Assembly (NCBI GenBank): GCA_040752295.1
Contig: JBFMFE010000221.1
Coordinates: forward strand, 1 to 15,429
From: JBFMFE01 sp040752295
GTDB lineage: Bacteria > UBP15 > UBA6099 > JBFMBQ01
Length of the DNA stretch: 15,429 nucleotides
Reading direction: 5' to 3'
The position numbers and the translations under genes were made by a program. Positions 5,956 through 14,551 of the stretch are shown in pieces; the first letter of the stretch is position 1, and the number at the start of each line of letters is the position of its first letter. Under the pieces are notes generated by a model, which searched no databases, had not been told where the DNA came from, and saw only the letters and a program-made list of their open reading frames with translations.

Positions 5956-8900
5956 ATGTCGCTAAACAGGTGTTTTCGCGTTTTTCTGATTCTCGTGCCT
6001 TTTATCGCCGCGCCCGCCGGCGCCGTCGTCGAATACTCGAAAGTAAGCAGCAACACCGGCGCTTCAAGCCAGACCTCAAAGATCACGTTCAACCCCACCG
6101 ACGCCTCCAGGGCGCTCGCTACCGACACCATTCAAATCCGCGGCGTGGGGTTCAACGAAAACAAAAACATTGACCCCGACACCATTGACCTCGTATGCGG
6201 CGCCACCACCATTGACTGCATCCATCCCCTGATCACCATTCAGGACGACGACACGGCGAACCCCGGAACGGGCTTCTTCGACAACACGACGGTCGAGTTC
6301 GACAACGCTCAGGTCGAAGCCTTCTTCACCACCTACGGACTCATCGCCACCTGGTGCACCGTCATCGTCCCCGAAAACGGCGGCACCACCTGGAACTATC
6401 CCAACGCCTTCCGCCTCGACCGCGACCCCCCCGACGTCACCACGCCCGCCAACTTCCTCTTCAACCCTCTCGTGCAGCTCCCCGGCGGCAGCGTTTGCGG
6501 CGACTGGCAGCTCGGCGGCTCGCTCGCCGGTTCCACCGTTGACCCCGACGGACAGTGCGCAACCAGCGCCTGCAACCTCACCCCCGAAGCCTTCAAGTTC
6601 TTCTTCCACGTCCGCGAAAGCACCGAGCCTTCATACCCCCCAGCGCCTACCGTCAGCGTCTGGTTCGAAAACAACAACTTCTGCAACATCAACTCCATCT
6701 CATCGCAGGACCGCGACGACCCCGCCGCGTCCGCCTACTGCTTCGTTATGAGAACCGAGGACTCCGCCGGCAACTACAGCGATTACGCCCTCGCCGACGA
6801 AAAATGCCTCGTCCCCGACGGCAAATCGCCCACCGTCGTCTCGGTTGACTATTTCAAGGACGCCGTCTTCACACAGACCTTCTCCACCGATACCGTCGGT
6901 CTCGACATACTCACCACAAACCCATGCTTCTTCGACGCCGCCTGTCCCACCGCCCCGACCGCCACGCGCACCGTCTACCTCGAAATCGTCATGAGCGAAC
7001 CCCTCTACGACGGACAGGGGCGTTGGGGCTACACCCTCCGCGCCGACGACGCCTTCGACAACGACAACGACGGATTCACCGACGAGGAACGCTCCGGCTA
7101 CGACGGAAACGACTTCGATTTCGACACCTATATCGACGAGGACGTCAACATGCGCGACGCACCCCTCTGCGTCGTCAACCCGCCTCCCGTTACTGCCAAC
7201 AACGGCGTTGACGACGACTGCGACGGCTTCGTTGACGAGGAACCCAACGGAACGAACGGCATAGACGAGGACACCTGCCACCCCGAAAACCCGGCCACTT
7301 CCACCTGCTCCGACCCCCTCAACTCCGACGAGGACCTCTCAACGCAGGTCTGCACCTCCAGAAAACTGTGGAACGACGCTCAGAACGCCTGCGTCCGCGT
7401 CCCCACAATCTACCTCTCCGGCGCAGACCTCGAGGCGCTCGTCCCCTCCGCGAGCGGACGCAACCCTAAGGACATGCTCAAATGGCTCTGCACCAGCGGC
7501 CTCGATCCCGACCCCCTATGCGACGCACTCCCCGCCGGCAGAACGGTTTACAGGTTCGCATGGGACGTAACCGGCCCCATACCGCCCGTCGGACTCGACG
7601 AGGGCAGCTACTCCGTACAATTCTCCATGGCGGACTCGTCCGGTAACGAAACCACCAGCTACACGCCCTCCGCAGGCGGCTCGTTCACGATTGACAACAC
7701 CGGTCCCACCGCCTCGGTCGAGTATTTCTCCGACCCCACCTACGCCAACCAGTTCATCGTTAAAGACCACGACAACCTCCCCGCCACCCCCGACATGCCA
7801 ATCGTTGACCAGGGAAACCTGTACATCCGCGTAACGCTCAACGAGTACGCCGGCGCGACCCCTACCTTCAGCATCTACGGACCCCACGACGCCGTCCTGG
7901 ACGACGGCTCGCCTCCTTACTACGGCGTTCCGAGGGCGGCGAACCGCTTCAGCCCGCAGCTTTACACGACCTGCGGGCAGTCCCAATCCTGCGACCCCTG
8001 CACGGGCGACAGTTGCTCCGCTTACGACCCCGGCGCCTCGCCCTGCAAAATCTTCAAAGCCTGCTACGATGTTGACCCCGCCGTCATCAACGACGGCTAC
8101 GCCGCGGTCACCGTCGCCGCCAAAGACCGCCTCGAAAACGCACGCTGGGACCTCACCGACGCGCAAGCAGCCGCCGACATGAACGAATTCGGCGCCGAAG
8201 ACATGCTCTCCGACGACTGCGACGGCAACTCCTACCCCACATTCCTCTCCTCTTCGTCGCCCGCAACCGACTGCTCCGACCCCGAACACGAACCCGGCGC
8301 AGACCTCACAGCCGGTCAGTTCTTCGCCATTGACACCACCGCCCCCGTCGGTCCATCCCTCTCGCTCCCCATCCTCCCCTGCGACGGTACCATCGCCCGT
8401 TCCGCCAGCACGTGCAGCCCCTCGGCGCAAACAACGAATTCTCCGCTCCTGTCCTGGACAACCCTATCGAACGGCGCAGACGACGACGGCAACAACGGCG
8501 CTGACGAGGAAACCCTTGACGGAAGCGACAACGACGGCGACGGCGACGTTGACGAGGACGCCTTCGTCCTCCCCACCGGACCTGCCACCGGCACGCTCTA
8601 CTGGGAAGTCCGCCGCTGGCACGTCCAGGTCGCCGACGACCCGTCCTTTGCCACTTCCTCCATCGTCGCCGAAGCCGGCTCCATCATGACCACAAGCTAC
8701 AATCCGGGCATCATGAGCGAATGCCCCCTCTCCAACCCCATCTGCTACTACTGGCGCGCCGCACCCCTCGACTGGGCGGGCAACGAGGGCGAATTCTCGC
8801 CTATCGGCGCCTACTACTCCTTCGGTGTTGACACCATCACTCCGCAGCTCTCCATAACCTACTTCTCCGACGCATCGCGCACTATCGAACTCGCCACCAA

Positions 8901-11900
8901 TCCCATGGGACTCCCCGTCACCGGCGACACCGCCGACCTCGGCGAGTACGTGTACGTCACCATCACCTCCGACGAGCCGCTCGGCTCGACACCCTCCTTC
9001 AAAATACGCCAGTTCGCCGCCATCGTCCTCGGTCCCGTATCCGCCGATTCCAAAGCCTCCGACACCGTCTATTTCGCACAGTTCGAGGTTGACGCCAAGG
9101 GCGCGGGGCAGGTCTTCAGGGACGGAGTGGCGGACATGCTCTTCACCGCGCAGGACCTCTACGGCAACGGCTTCACCGACACAATGCCCGCCCAGGGCAA
9201 ACAGTTCGTCGTGGACACATCCGCCCCGGTCGTCTCTCCCGACGACATCAGCGTCGCCCCCAACCCTGCCTCGCGCGACAACGACGCCGACGGCGTCCCG
9301 GACGAACTCGTCGCCGACGCCGTGACGATCACCGTCAGCTCGCCGGAGCAGCTGGTCAATCCCAAACTCCTGCCGGACTCCAAATTCAAGATAAGGGTCG
9401 TCCAGAACGCCGTCCCTTCGTCACCCACGACCGACGACCTGCTCGACAACGACTGCGACGGCCTCATTGACGAGGAAATCTTCGGCAACGGCGTTGACGA
9501 CGACGCCGACGGATTCGAAAACGAGGACAACGGCACGGCGGGTCCCCAGCCGGGAAGCGGATGCTTCGTCGAAATGACACTCCAGGGCGGCGCGGGCGTC
9601 GTTTACTCCGGCAGCTACAACGTCTATCCCGCCACGTCCTCCTACGATGGTACCGCACAGATCATCATCGGCGACACCGACCCGAACAGCTACTATTACG
9701 TCACCGATTTCGGCTTCAACCCCGTCTACGTCTCGACCACCTTCAACGTGGACACCGTCCCGCCCTCCGCCGTCACTCTCGTCACGCCCCTGAACGACTC
9801 GTACACCTCCAGCACCACTCCGCAGTTCTCATGGAGAATCTCAAGCCAGGCGCCCGACCTCAGCAAGTTCTACGTCGAGATCGCCACCGACTCCACCTTC
9901 GTCGTCCTCACCGCCACGGGAACCGTCCTCAACGACGGCATCTCCACCACCTTCTACTACAGCATCAGCTCGCAGAACCCCCTCTCCGACAACCAGTACT
10001 TCTGGCGCGTCTTCGCCCTCGACAACGCCAACAACAAGAGCGACTCGAGCGGAACCTTCACCTTCTACGTGGACACAAATGGACCCAGCCCGCCCCTCTT
10101 TAACGCCGTCCTCGAGAACCCCACCGACAAGTGCTCCACCGAACTCACGGGCGCCGTCGAGCAGCCAGGTTCCACCATCTATCTCTACGTGAACTCACAG
10201 CTCGTCGGCACGCTCGTCGCCGACGCCGCGGCGAACTTCGAGACCCTCATTGACTACGACAAGGACGGACAGTACTTCGAAGACCCCTGCGGCGACGACT
10301 TCGACGCCGACCAGGACGGTAAACTCGACGAAAACCCGAAGGGTATCTTCCTCCAGGACGGACAGAACGTCATCGAGGGACAGGTACGCGACAAGGCGAA
10401 CAACCTCGGCGCGCGCGGCTGCGACGCCGCGACCCCCTTCTACGACGCATCTCAGGGCAAATGCATCATCACGCGCGACGCCGGTCCGCCCTCATTCTGG
10501 GTCTCCTACTTCAAAACCTACAACGACACGCTGCCCGATAAATTCGCTGACCCGCTCCCCCAGGACCCTCTCTCCGGCGTCTCTATCGCCGCCGCGGGTC
10601 TCGCCTACCTCAAGATCACAGCCAGCGAACCTCTCCCCAATCCCCCCACCTTCTCCATAAACCAGCAGGGCACGTCCGACGCCCTCAACCAGACCACAGC
10701 CGCCGTCTCCGCTTCAAACACCGTCTTCGTCGGCTCGTACACCGTCAACGCCGCCAACGGCGCCGCCTACCTTGACGGCGACGCCGCCGTCACACTCACC
10801 GGTACCGACTCACAGGGCAACACCGCCACCGACACCCCCCCCATCGCAGGCGACGTCTTCACAATTGACACCTCCACCTCCACGTTCAGAATCCTCTATT
10901 TCTCCAACGCCGCCCTCACCGAAACCCTTCCCCTCGACCAGAACCTCCTCCCCAACGCGAAAGCGGGCGACGTCTATCTGAAAATCATCTCGAACGAAAA
11001 ACTCTCCTCCGCCCCGCTCATAAGCATCAACCAGCAGGGCACAACCGACGTCGCCGACGCCGCCTCCACCGCCCTCGACTCCCAGAAAACACAGTTCAGC
11101 TACAAGTACACCGTGAACACCGCAAACGGCGGCGCCTACGCCGACGGCGAGGCGTACGTCACGATCACCTCATCGGACATCGCCGGCAACGCCAGCATCG
11201 GCGCCACGCCCGTCGCCGGCGAAAAATTCATAATTGACACCTCCGCACCCGCGCCCCCAACACTCGAAGTCGCCAACTCAACGACTATCTTCACGCAGAT
11301 CGAAGCCGCGGGCGACGCTGAGCCTTACTCCACCGTTCAGATTTTCGCCCGACTCAACAAGACGATGACCACCGACGACGGCATTGACAACGACGGCGAC
11401 GGACTTGCCGACGAGGAACCCAACGGTACCGACGGGACGGACAACGACAACGACCTCTTCAGCGACGAGGACGTCACGGCGAACGTCTGCGCCGCCGGCA
11501 AATACTGGTCCGCCTCAACCTCCTCCTGCGCGTCCGCACCCGTGGACCCGCCGCTCCCCGACGGCGCCGGCAACGCCTCCACATCAGGCGGCTACATCAT
11601 CAACGTCTCCGGCATACAGGTCGGGCAGAACCTCCTCTACGCGCGCGCCATTGACTTCGCGGGCAACGTCGGTCAGTTCTCTTCCGGCACACTCGTCACC
11701 AACACCGCCCCCGAAAACGTCACCCTCACCCACGACTTCTCCACCGGCTGGAACCTCGTCGGCGTCCCACTCCAGCCCGCCATAACGACCCCTTCCACCG
11801 CCCTCGGCCTCAACAACTTTTACATGTTCAGACTCCAGAACGGAAAATACGAATACGGCAGCACAATCGAACCCGCCGCCCCGGGAAAATGCTACTGGAC

Positions 11901-12228
11901 GAACTTCACACAGGACACAACCGTCACCTCAACCGGCATTACCTCCACCACAAGCTCCGTCCAGCTCTCACAGGGCTGGAACATGGTGGGCGTGCCCTAC
12001 AACAAATCCGTAAACTGGGATTCGGGCGTCAAGGCGAAAAACTCTCAAGGCAGCTTCGCCCTCGGCTCCGCCGAGGCGGACGCCATTGTCGTCAGCACCG
12101 TTTACACGTTCGACCCCGCCGCCGGAACCTACTCGCCCGTTACGATCACCGGCGCCGTACAGTTCAACCCCTGGGACTGTTTCATGATAAAGGCTCTCCA
12201 GTCCGCCGAACTCGTGTTCCCGGACTGA
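5956..12228 (+). CDS. Giant exported multidomain surface protein: Ig/Fn3-like repeats, Asp-rich metal-binding loops, tandem GWN modules
   Basis: 2090 residues from ATG 5956. This start gives a clean signal peptide, MSLNRCFRVFLILVPFIAAP followed by AGA, with cleavage expected after residue 23. ATG 5941/5944 also fit; the longest frame (TTG 5881) would span the TATAAT box. Order: novel N-region (24-291); Ig-like modules opening with a Y-F-[SK] strand and closing with F.[IV]DT (about 292-585, 586-795, 965-1091, 1093-1267, 1514-1642, 1644-1765; the fourth lacks the YF opening); Fn3-like modules (796-961, 1270-1377); adhesin-type Ig modules (1381-1510, 1766-1920); two GWN modules (1931, 2007). Asp-rich DxDxDG/DDDCDGxxDEE loops sit inside modules at 368-398, 415-439, 839-868, 1164-1191, 1433-1460 and 1807-1839, like thrombospondin-3 repeats and the MopE-type metal motif. 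Likely a calcium-stiffened adhesin or outer-surface fibre. No PEP-CTERM or LPXTG tail. It precedes the protease by 58 bp. Confidence 0.85.
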   Translation: MSLNRCFRVFLILVPFIAAPAGAVVEYSKVSSNTGASSQTSKITFNPTDASRALATDTIQIRGVGFNENKNIDPDTIDLVCGATTIDCIHPLITIQDDDTANPGTGFFDNTTVEFDNAQVEAFFTTYGLIATWCTVIVPENGGTTWNYPNAFRLDRDPPDVTTPANFLFNPLVQLPGGSVCGDWQLGGSLAGSTVDPDGQCATSACNLTPEAFKFFFHVRESTEPSYPPAPTVSVWFENNNFCNINSISSQDRDDPAASAYCFVMRTEDSAGNYSDYALADEKCLVPDGKSPTVVSVDYFKDAVFTQTFSTDTVGLDILTTNPCFFDAACPTAPTATRTVYLEIVMSEPLYDGQGRWGYTLRADDAFDNDNDGFTDEERSGYDGNDFDFDTYIDEDVNMRDAPLCVVNPPPVTANNGVDDDCDGFVDEEPNGTNGIDEDTCHPENPATSTCSDPLNSDEDLSTQVCTSRKLWNDAQNACVRVPTIYLSGADLEALVPSASGRNPKDMLKWLCTSGLDPDPLCDALPAGRTVYRFAWDVTGPIPPVGLDEGSYSVQFSMADSSGNETTSYTPSAGGSFTIDNTGPTASVEYFSDPTYANQFIVKDHDNLPATPDMPIVDQGNLYIRVTLNEYAGATPTFSIYGPHDAVLDDGSPPYYGVPRAANRFSPQLYTTCGQSQSCDPCTGDSCSAYDPGASPCKIFKACYDVDPAVINDGYAAVTVAAKDRLENARWDLTDAQAAADMNEFGAEDMLSDDCDGNSYPTFLSSSSPATDCSDPEHEPGADLTAGQFFAIDTTAPVGPSLSLPILPCDGTIARSASTCSPSAQTTNSPLLSWTTLSNGADDDGNNGADEETLDGSDNDGDGDVDEDAFVLPTGPATGTLYWEVRRWHVQVADDPSFATSSIVAEAGSIMTTSYNPGIMSECPLSNPICYYWRAAPLDWAGNEGEFSPIGAYYSFGVDTITPQLSITYFSDASRTIELATNPMGLPVTGDTADLGEYVYVTITSDEPLGSTPSFKIRQFAAIVLGPVSADSKASDTVYFAQFEVDAKGAGQVFRDGVADMLFTAQDLYGNGFTDTMPAQGKQFVVDTSAPVVSPDDISVAPNPASRDNDADGVPDELVADAVTITVSSPEQLVNPKLLPDSKFKIRVVQNAVPSSPTTDDLLDNDCDGLIDEEIFGNGVDDDADGFENEDNGTAGPQPGSGCFVEMTLQGGAGVVYSGSYNVYPATSSYDGTAQIIIGDTDPNSYYYVTDFGFNPVYVSTTFNVDTVPPSAVTLVTPLNDSYTSSTTPQFSWRISSQAPDLSKFYVEIATDSTFVVLTATGTVLNDGISTTFYYSISSQNPLSDNQYFWRVFALDNANNKSDSSGTFTFYVDTNGPSPPLFNAVLENPTDKCSTELTGAVEQPGSTIYLYVNSQLVGTLVADAAANFETLIDYDKDGQYFEDPCGDDFDADQDGKLDENPKGIFLQDGQNVIEGQVRDKANNLGARGCDAATPFYDASQGKCIITRDAGPPSFWVSYFKTYNDTLPDKFADPLPQDPLSGVSIAAAGLAYLKITASEPLPNPPTFSINQQGTSDALNQTTAAVSASNTVFVGSYTVNAANGAAYLDGDAAVTLTGTDSQGNTATDTPPIAGDVFTIDTSTSTFRILYFSNAALTETLPLDQNLLPNAKAGDVYLKIISNEKLSSAPLISINQQGTTDVADAASTALDSQKTQFSYKYTVNTANGGAYADGEAYVTITSSDIAGNASIGATPVAGEKFIIDTSAPAPPTLEVANSTTIFTQIEAAGDAEPYSTVQIFARLNKTMTTDDGIDNDGDGLADEEPNGTDGTDNDNDLFSDEDVTANVCAAGKYWSASTSSCASAPVDPPLPDGAGNASTSGGYIINVSGIQVGQNLLYARAIDFAGNVGQFSSGTLVTNTAPENVTLTHDFSTGWNLVGVPLQPAITTPSTALGLNNFYMFRLQNGKYEYGSTIEPAAPGKCYWTNFTQDTTVTSTGITSTTSSVQLSQGWNMVGVPYNKSVNWDSGVKAKNSQGSFALGSAEADAIVVSTVYTFDPAAGTYSPVTITGAVQFNPWDCFMIKALQSAELVFPD
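7057..7272 (+). other. Asp-rich metal-binding loops, first cluster (within the giant protein)
   Basis: Codes for DNDNDGFTDEE plus a second acidic stretch (7057-7149) and NGVDDDCDGFVDEEPNGTNG (7198-7257) ending in IDED. The spacing of acidic side chains around an invariant Gly, then DE/DEE, fits Ca2+-type loops. NGxDDDCDGxxDE is the wording of the putative metal-binding motif of MopE (PF11617). The block interrupts the first YF-type Ig module. A Cys pair C-x12-C (codons at 7351 and 7390) follows. Confidence 0.75.
8470..8559 (+). other. Asp-rich metal-binding loops, second cluster
   Basis: Codes for NGADDDGNNGADEE followed by DGSDNDGDGDVDEDAF, two consecutive acidic loops inserted in an Fn3-like module between a PLLSW strand and the YWEVRRWHVQV strand. 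Confidence 0.7.
9277..9528 (+). other. Asp-rich metal-binding loops, third cluster
   Basis: DNDADGVPDE (9277-9306) followed by the paired loops DNDCDGLIDEE and GVDDDADGFENED (9445-9528). The pair again sits after the central strand of an Ig-like module, as in the first cluster. Confidence 0.7.
10252..10335 (+). other. Asp-rich metal-binding loops, fourth cluster
   Basis: DYDKDGQYFED and DFDADQDGKLDEN inside an adhesin-type Ig module whose core reads PGSTIYLYVNSQLVGTL. A C-x13-C pair follows at codons 10420 and 10462. Confidence 0.65.
11374..11472 (+). other. Asp-rich metal-binding loops, fifth cluster
   Basis: DNDGDGLADEEPNGTDGTDN followed by DNDLFSDED, then a C-x12-C pair (codons 11488 and 11527) with the same spacing and a similar K-x-W wording (CAAGKYW) as the one after the first cluster (CTSRKLW). 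Confidence 0.7.
11716..12225 (+). other. Tandem C-terminal GWN modules of the giant protein
   Basis: Two units of about 80 residues: GWNLVGVP (codons from 11746) ending GKCYWTNF, and GWNMVGVP (from 11974) ending WDCFMIKALQSAELVFPD. The same two-unit tail closes the neighbouring metalloprotease. Confidence 0.75.
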
Positions 12229-12286
12229 AACTCTCGAACCGTAAGCCCGCCAGCGTTCCCGCCGCGAAAGGAAATCGGAAGACACT

Positions 12287-14419
12287 ATGAAAAACTTTTC
12301 CCCCGCAAAACCCGCAGCCGTCATCGCCGCGCTTTTCTTCATCGCCCTCCAGGGCGCTGCCGCGGCGAAGTTCTCCGACGAGGACATCCTCTTCTTCTAC
12401 TACTCCCGCAACATTCCCGAAAAGGCGAGAGCCGACGCGCGCTTCGCGCGACGCGCACTCCCTCAACGCGCCGCCGACCCACGCGCCTTGAACGCCACGC
12501 TCGCCAACCTCGCCGTCGTCAGAAACTGGGACCGCCTCTCCCCCGCAACAAGAAACGAACTGGCAAGGTTCATCTCCGTCGCCGAATCCCGCGCCGGCGT
12601 CCGCGAGGTCAGCGCCTCCGTCGGCTACTGCTCATCCTTCCTCTCCGGCATCTCCTCCTCCCTCTCCTCCGAACATTTCACCGTCGTTTACACCACCTCC
12701 GCCGCCTCACAGGACAGGATCGCCGCCCTCACTTACAGCCCATCCACCTACTACGGCGACGGATACGTCCCGGCGTACGTCCTCGACATACTCCAGTTCG
12801 CCGAGGAAGTCTGGGACCACGTCATCGGCGGACTCGGCTTCGATGCCCCCCCCCTCAACAACGGCAAATACGTCGTATACGTCTGCGACATACTCGGTCG
12901 CAGCGGCGGCACGCTCCTCGGCAGAACCGTCACCGACGTCCTCTACCCCGACAACTCCGCCAGAAGCTTCCTCGAACTCGACAACGACTACGAGGTCTAT
13001 TACCTCTACTCCAACTCCGTCGCCGACCTCGTCAAATCAACGATGGCGCACGAGTTCACGCACGCCGTCCAGTTCGGGCTTAACTACCTCTACCCCTCCT
13101 ACTGGATACTCGAAGCCACAGCCGTCTGGATGGAATCCGAAGTCTACCCGACCATACACGACTGGATCAAACTGTACATGACGAATCGCTTCAACAACCT
13201 GGACCTCCCGCTCGATTACTTTTCCTTCAGCGACACTTACGGCTACGGAAACGCGATCTATTTCAAATACATCAGCGAAAAAATCGGCGGCTCCGCCTCC
13301 ATGAAAGCCATCTGGGACCTCGTCAAAAACGACACACAGGAATGCCTCACCTCCTCACCATGCGAACCCGCCGACGAAGCCACCGAAATACCCCAGATTT
13401 CCACCTACCTCTTATCCAGAGGCGCGGTCTTCAACACGGTACTCAAAAACTTCCACGTGGCAAACTACTCGAAAAACTACCTCGACGCCGCAAGCCTCCC
13501 CTCCGTTAAACTCACCGGAACCTTCTCGTCCTACCCCGTCTCCGTCTCACAGGAATCGCTCGACCACCTCGGCGCGAAGTTCTACAAGTTCACCCCCTCT
13601 TCCACGACACAGGCGAAAAAACTCACACTCGGCTTCACCGGCGCGACCACCTCCTCCTGGGGCGTTACCCTCCTTCTGAAACAGACCAGCGGCGTCTTCA
13701 CGACGTCCGACCTCACAATCTCCAACGGCGTAGGCTCCGCCTCGATTGACGGCTTCGGCAACACCTACGACGAAGTCGTCCTCATCGTCACAAACCTGAC
13801 GACATCCAAATCCAACACCGGTACCTTCTCCTTCACCGTCTCGCAGAGCGACTCCTGCTCCTCCTCCCAGTCCAGCGGCGCCTTCCCAGCCGGATGGAAC
13901 ATGGTCGTCTTCCCCGTCATCCCCCTCAACAGCGTCCCCTCCCAGTCGGTCACCGTGACCTCCTCCGGCACGCTGCTGAACAGCGGGGCGATTTACTACT
14001 TCAGCCCCACGGCGAACACCGCCTATTCCGGCTTCTCATCCTACTTCCAGAACCTCGGCAGGGCAGGGCAGGGTTACTGGGTCAACCTCGCGTCCTCCTC
14101 CGGGCTTTCCCTCTCCGGCTGCATTCCCGAAGACACCTCGCTCGAGGTCGAACTCCCCGCCGGCTGGAACATGTTCGGCAACCCCTTCGTCACCGACGTC
14201 CCGTGGGCGGACAACAAGGTCTCCGTCCTTCGCAAAAACAGTTCCACCGTCTACACGCTCTCCGAGGCGGTCGCCAACGGATGGCTCGCCCCGGTCATCT
14301 TCTGGTACAACGGCGCAGGCTACACCGAAATCCTCCCCAACTCCGGCGCCGAACTCGAATCCTGGAAGGCTTACTGGCTGAAAGCCGCCACCGACGTACG
14401 CCTGAGAATAAAAAAATGA
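12287..14419 (+). CDS. Exported zinc metalloprotease (MXAN_6640-like) with tandem C-terminal GWN modules
   Basis: 710 residues. The signal peptide (charged MKNFSPAK, hydrophobic AAVIAALFFIALQG, AAAA) is probably cut after residue 27. A propeptide-like region (about 30-125) contains an Arg/Ala-rich stretch. The catalytic domain has STMAHEFTHAVQFG with HEFTH at 255-259 (two Zn ligands plus the catalytic Glu), followed by WILEATAVWMESEVYP, where E276 or E283 supplies the third ligand in gluzincin fashion, then YGYGNAIYFKYISEKIGG (318-335). This wording matches putative metalloproteases of the MXAN_6640 family. A beta-rich region (about 410-525) precedes GWN units at 536 and 626, ending WKAYWLKAATDVRLRIKK. 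GGAAG lies 5 nt before the start. It follows the giant surface protein by 58 bp with no terminator, so the two are probably one operon; it may process surface proteins or degrade external polypeptides. Confidence 0.85.
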   Translation: MKNFSPAKPAAVIAALFFIALQGAAAAKFSDEDILFFYYSRNIPEKARADARFARRALPQRAADPRALNATLANLAVVRNWDRLSPATRNELARFISVAESRAGVREVSASVGYCSSFLSGISSSLSSEHFTVVYTTSAASQDRIAALTYSPSTYYGDGYVPAYVLDILQFAEEVWDHVIGGLGFDAPPLNNGKYVVYVCDILGRSGGTLLGRTVTDVLYPDNSARSFLELDNDYEVYYLYSNSVADLVKSTMAHEFTHAVQFGLNYLYPSYWILEATAVWMESEVYPTIHDWIKLYMTNRFNNLDLPLDYFSFSDTYGYGNAIYFKYISEKIGGSASMKAIWDLVKNDTQECLTSSPCEPADEATEIPQISTYLLSRGAVFNTVLKNFHVANYSKNYLDAASLPSVKLTGTFSSYPVSVSQESLDHLGAKFYKFTPSSTTQAKKLTLGFTGATTSSWGVTLLLKQTSGVFTTSDLTISNGVGSASIDGFGNTYDEVVLIVTNLTTSKSNTGTFSFTVSQSDSCSSSQSSGAFPAGWNMVVFPVIPLNSVPSQSVTVTSSGTLLNSGAIYYFSPTANTAYSGFSSYFQNLGRAGQGYWVNLASSSGLSLSGCIPEDTSLEVELPAGWNMFGNPFVTDVPWADNKVSVLRKNSSTVYTLSEAVANGWLAPVIFWYNGAGYTEILPNSGAELESWKAYWLKAATDVRLRIKK
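13880..14416 (+). other. Tandem C-terminal GWN modules of the metalloprotease
   Basis: AGWNMVVFPV (GWN codons from 13892) ending GQGYWVNL, and AGWNMFGNPF (from 14162) ending WKAYWLKAA. A Ser-rich linker (DSCSSSQSSGAF) joins them to the protease body. They align with the tail of the upstream protein: W-x-[CA]-[FY]-[MW]-[IL]-K-A near the extreme C-terminus in both. Confidence 0.75.
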
Positions 14420-14539
14420 CGCTATTTCACGACCAACCAGTCCATATCGTCCATCCCGTACATAAGGAGGTGACTGCGGGGAAAAAGGAAAAAAGGGAAG
14501 AATAGACGCCCGCAACGTTTATTTTCCCCCGTTTCTTGG
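14420..14539. other. Spacer with an orphan Shine-Dalgarno-like sequence and polypurine tract
   Basis: No gene. AAGGAGGTGA (14464-14473) is a 10-nt match to the canonical anti-16S sequence but has no proper start codon behind it. A purine-only run covers 14478-14502 and could pair partly with TTTTCCCC at 14522-14529. No clear terminator follows the protease gene. Confidence 0.4.
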
Positions 14540-14545
14540 TATAAT
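14537..14545 (+). promoter_or_regulatory. Extended -10 promoter (TGn-TATAAT) for the third exported protein
   Basis: TGG at 14537-14539 directly precedes a perfect TATAAT at 14540-14545, an extended -10 element. The -35 region (GTTTAT near 14517) is poor, as is common for TGn promoters. Start expected near 14552, giving a leader of about 110 nt. Confidence 0.65.
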
Positions 14546-14551
14546 TGTTAA

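Noticed and set aside
8384..13826. Repeated GGTACC hexamers (five seen) as an enriched motif
   Set aside because: About five copies in 15 kb is near what chance gives for a six-base site. Gly-Thr is frequent in these proteins.
11716..14416. PEP-CTERM, LPXTG or type IX C-terminal sorting signal on the exported proteins
   Set aside because: There is no PEP motif plus hydrophobic helix plus basic tail, and no LPXTG. The GWN tails do not end in the usual type IX pattern, so a known sorting class is not claimed.
14478..14531. Terminator formed by the purine run 14478-14485 and TTTTCCCC 14522-14529
   Set aside because: The loop is about 36 nt, the stem contains a bulge and no T-tract follows, so an intrinsic terminator is not supported.
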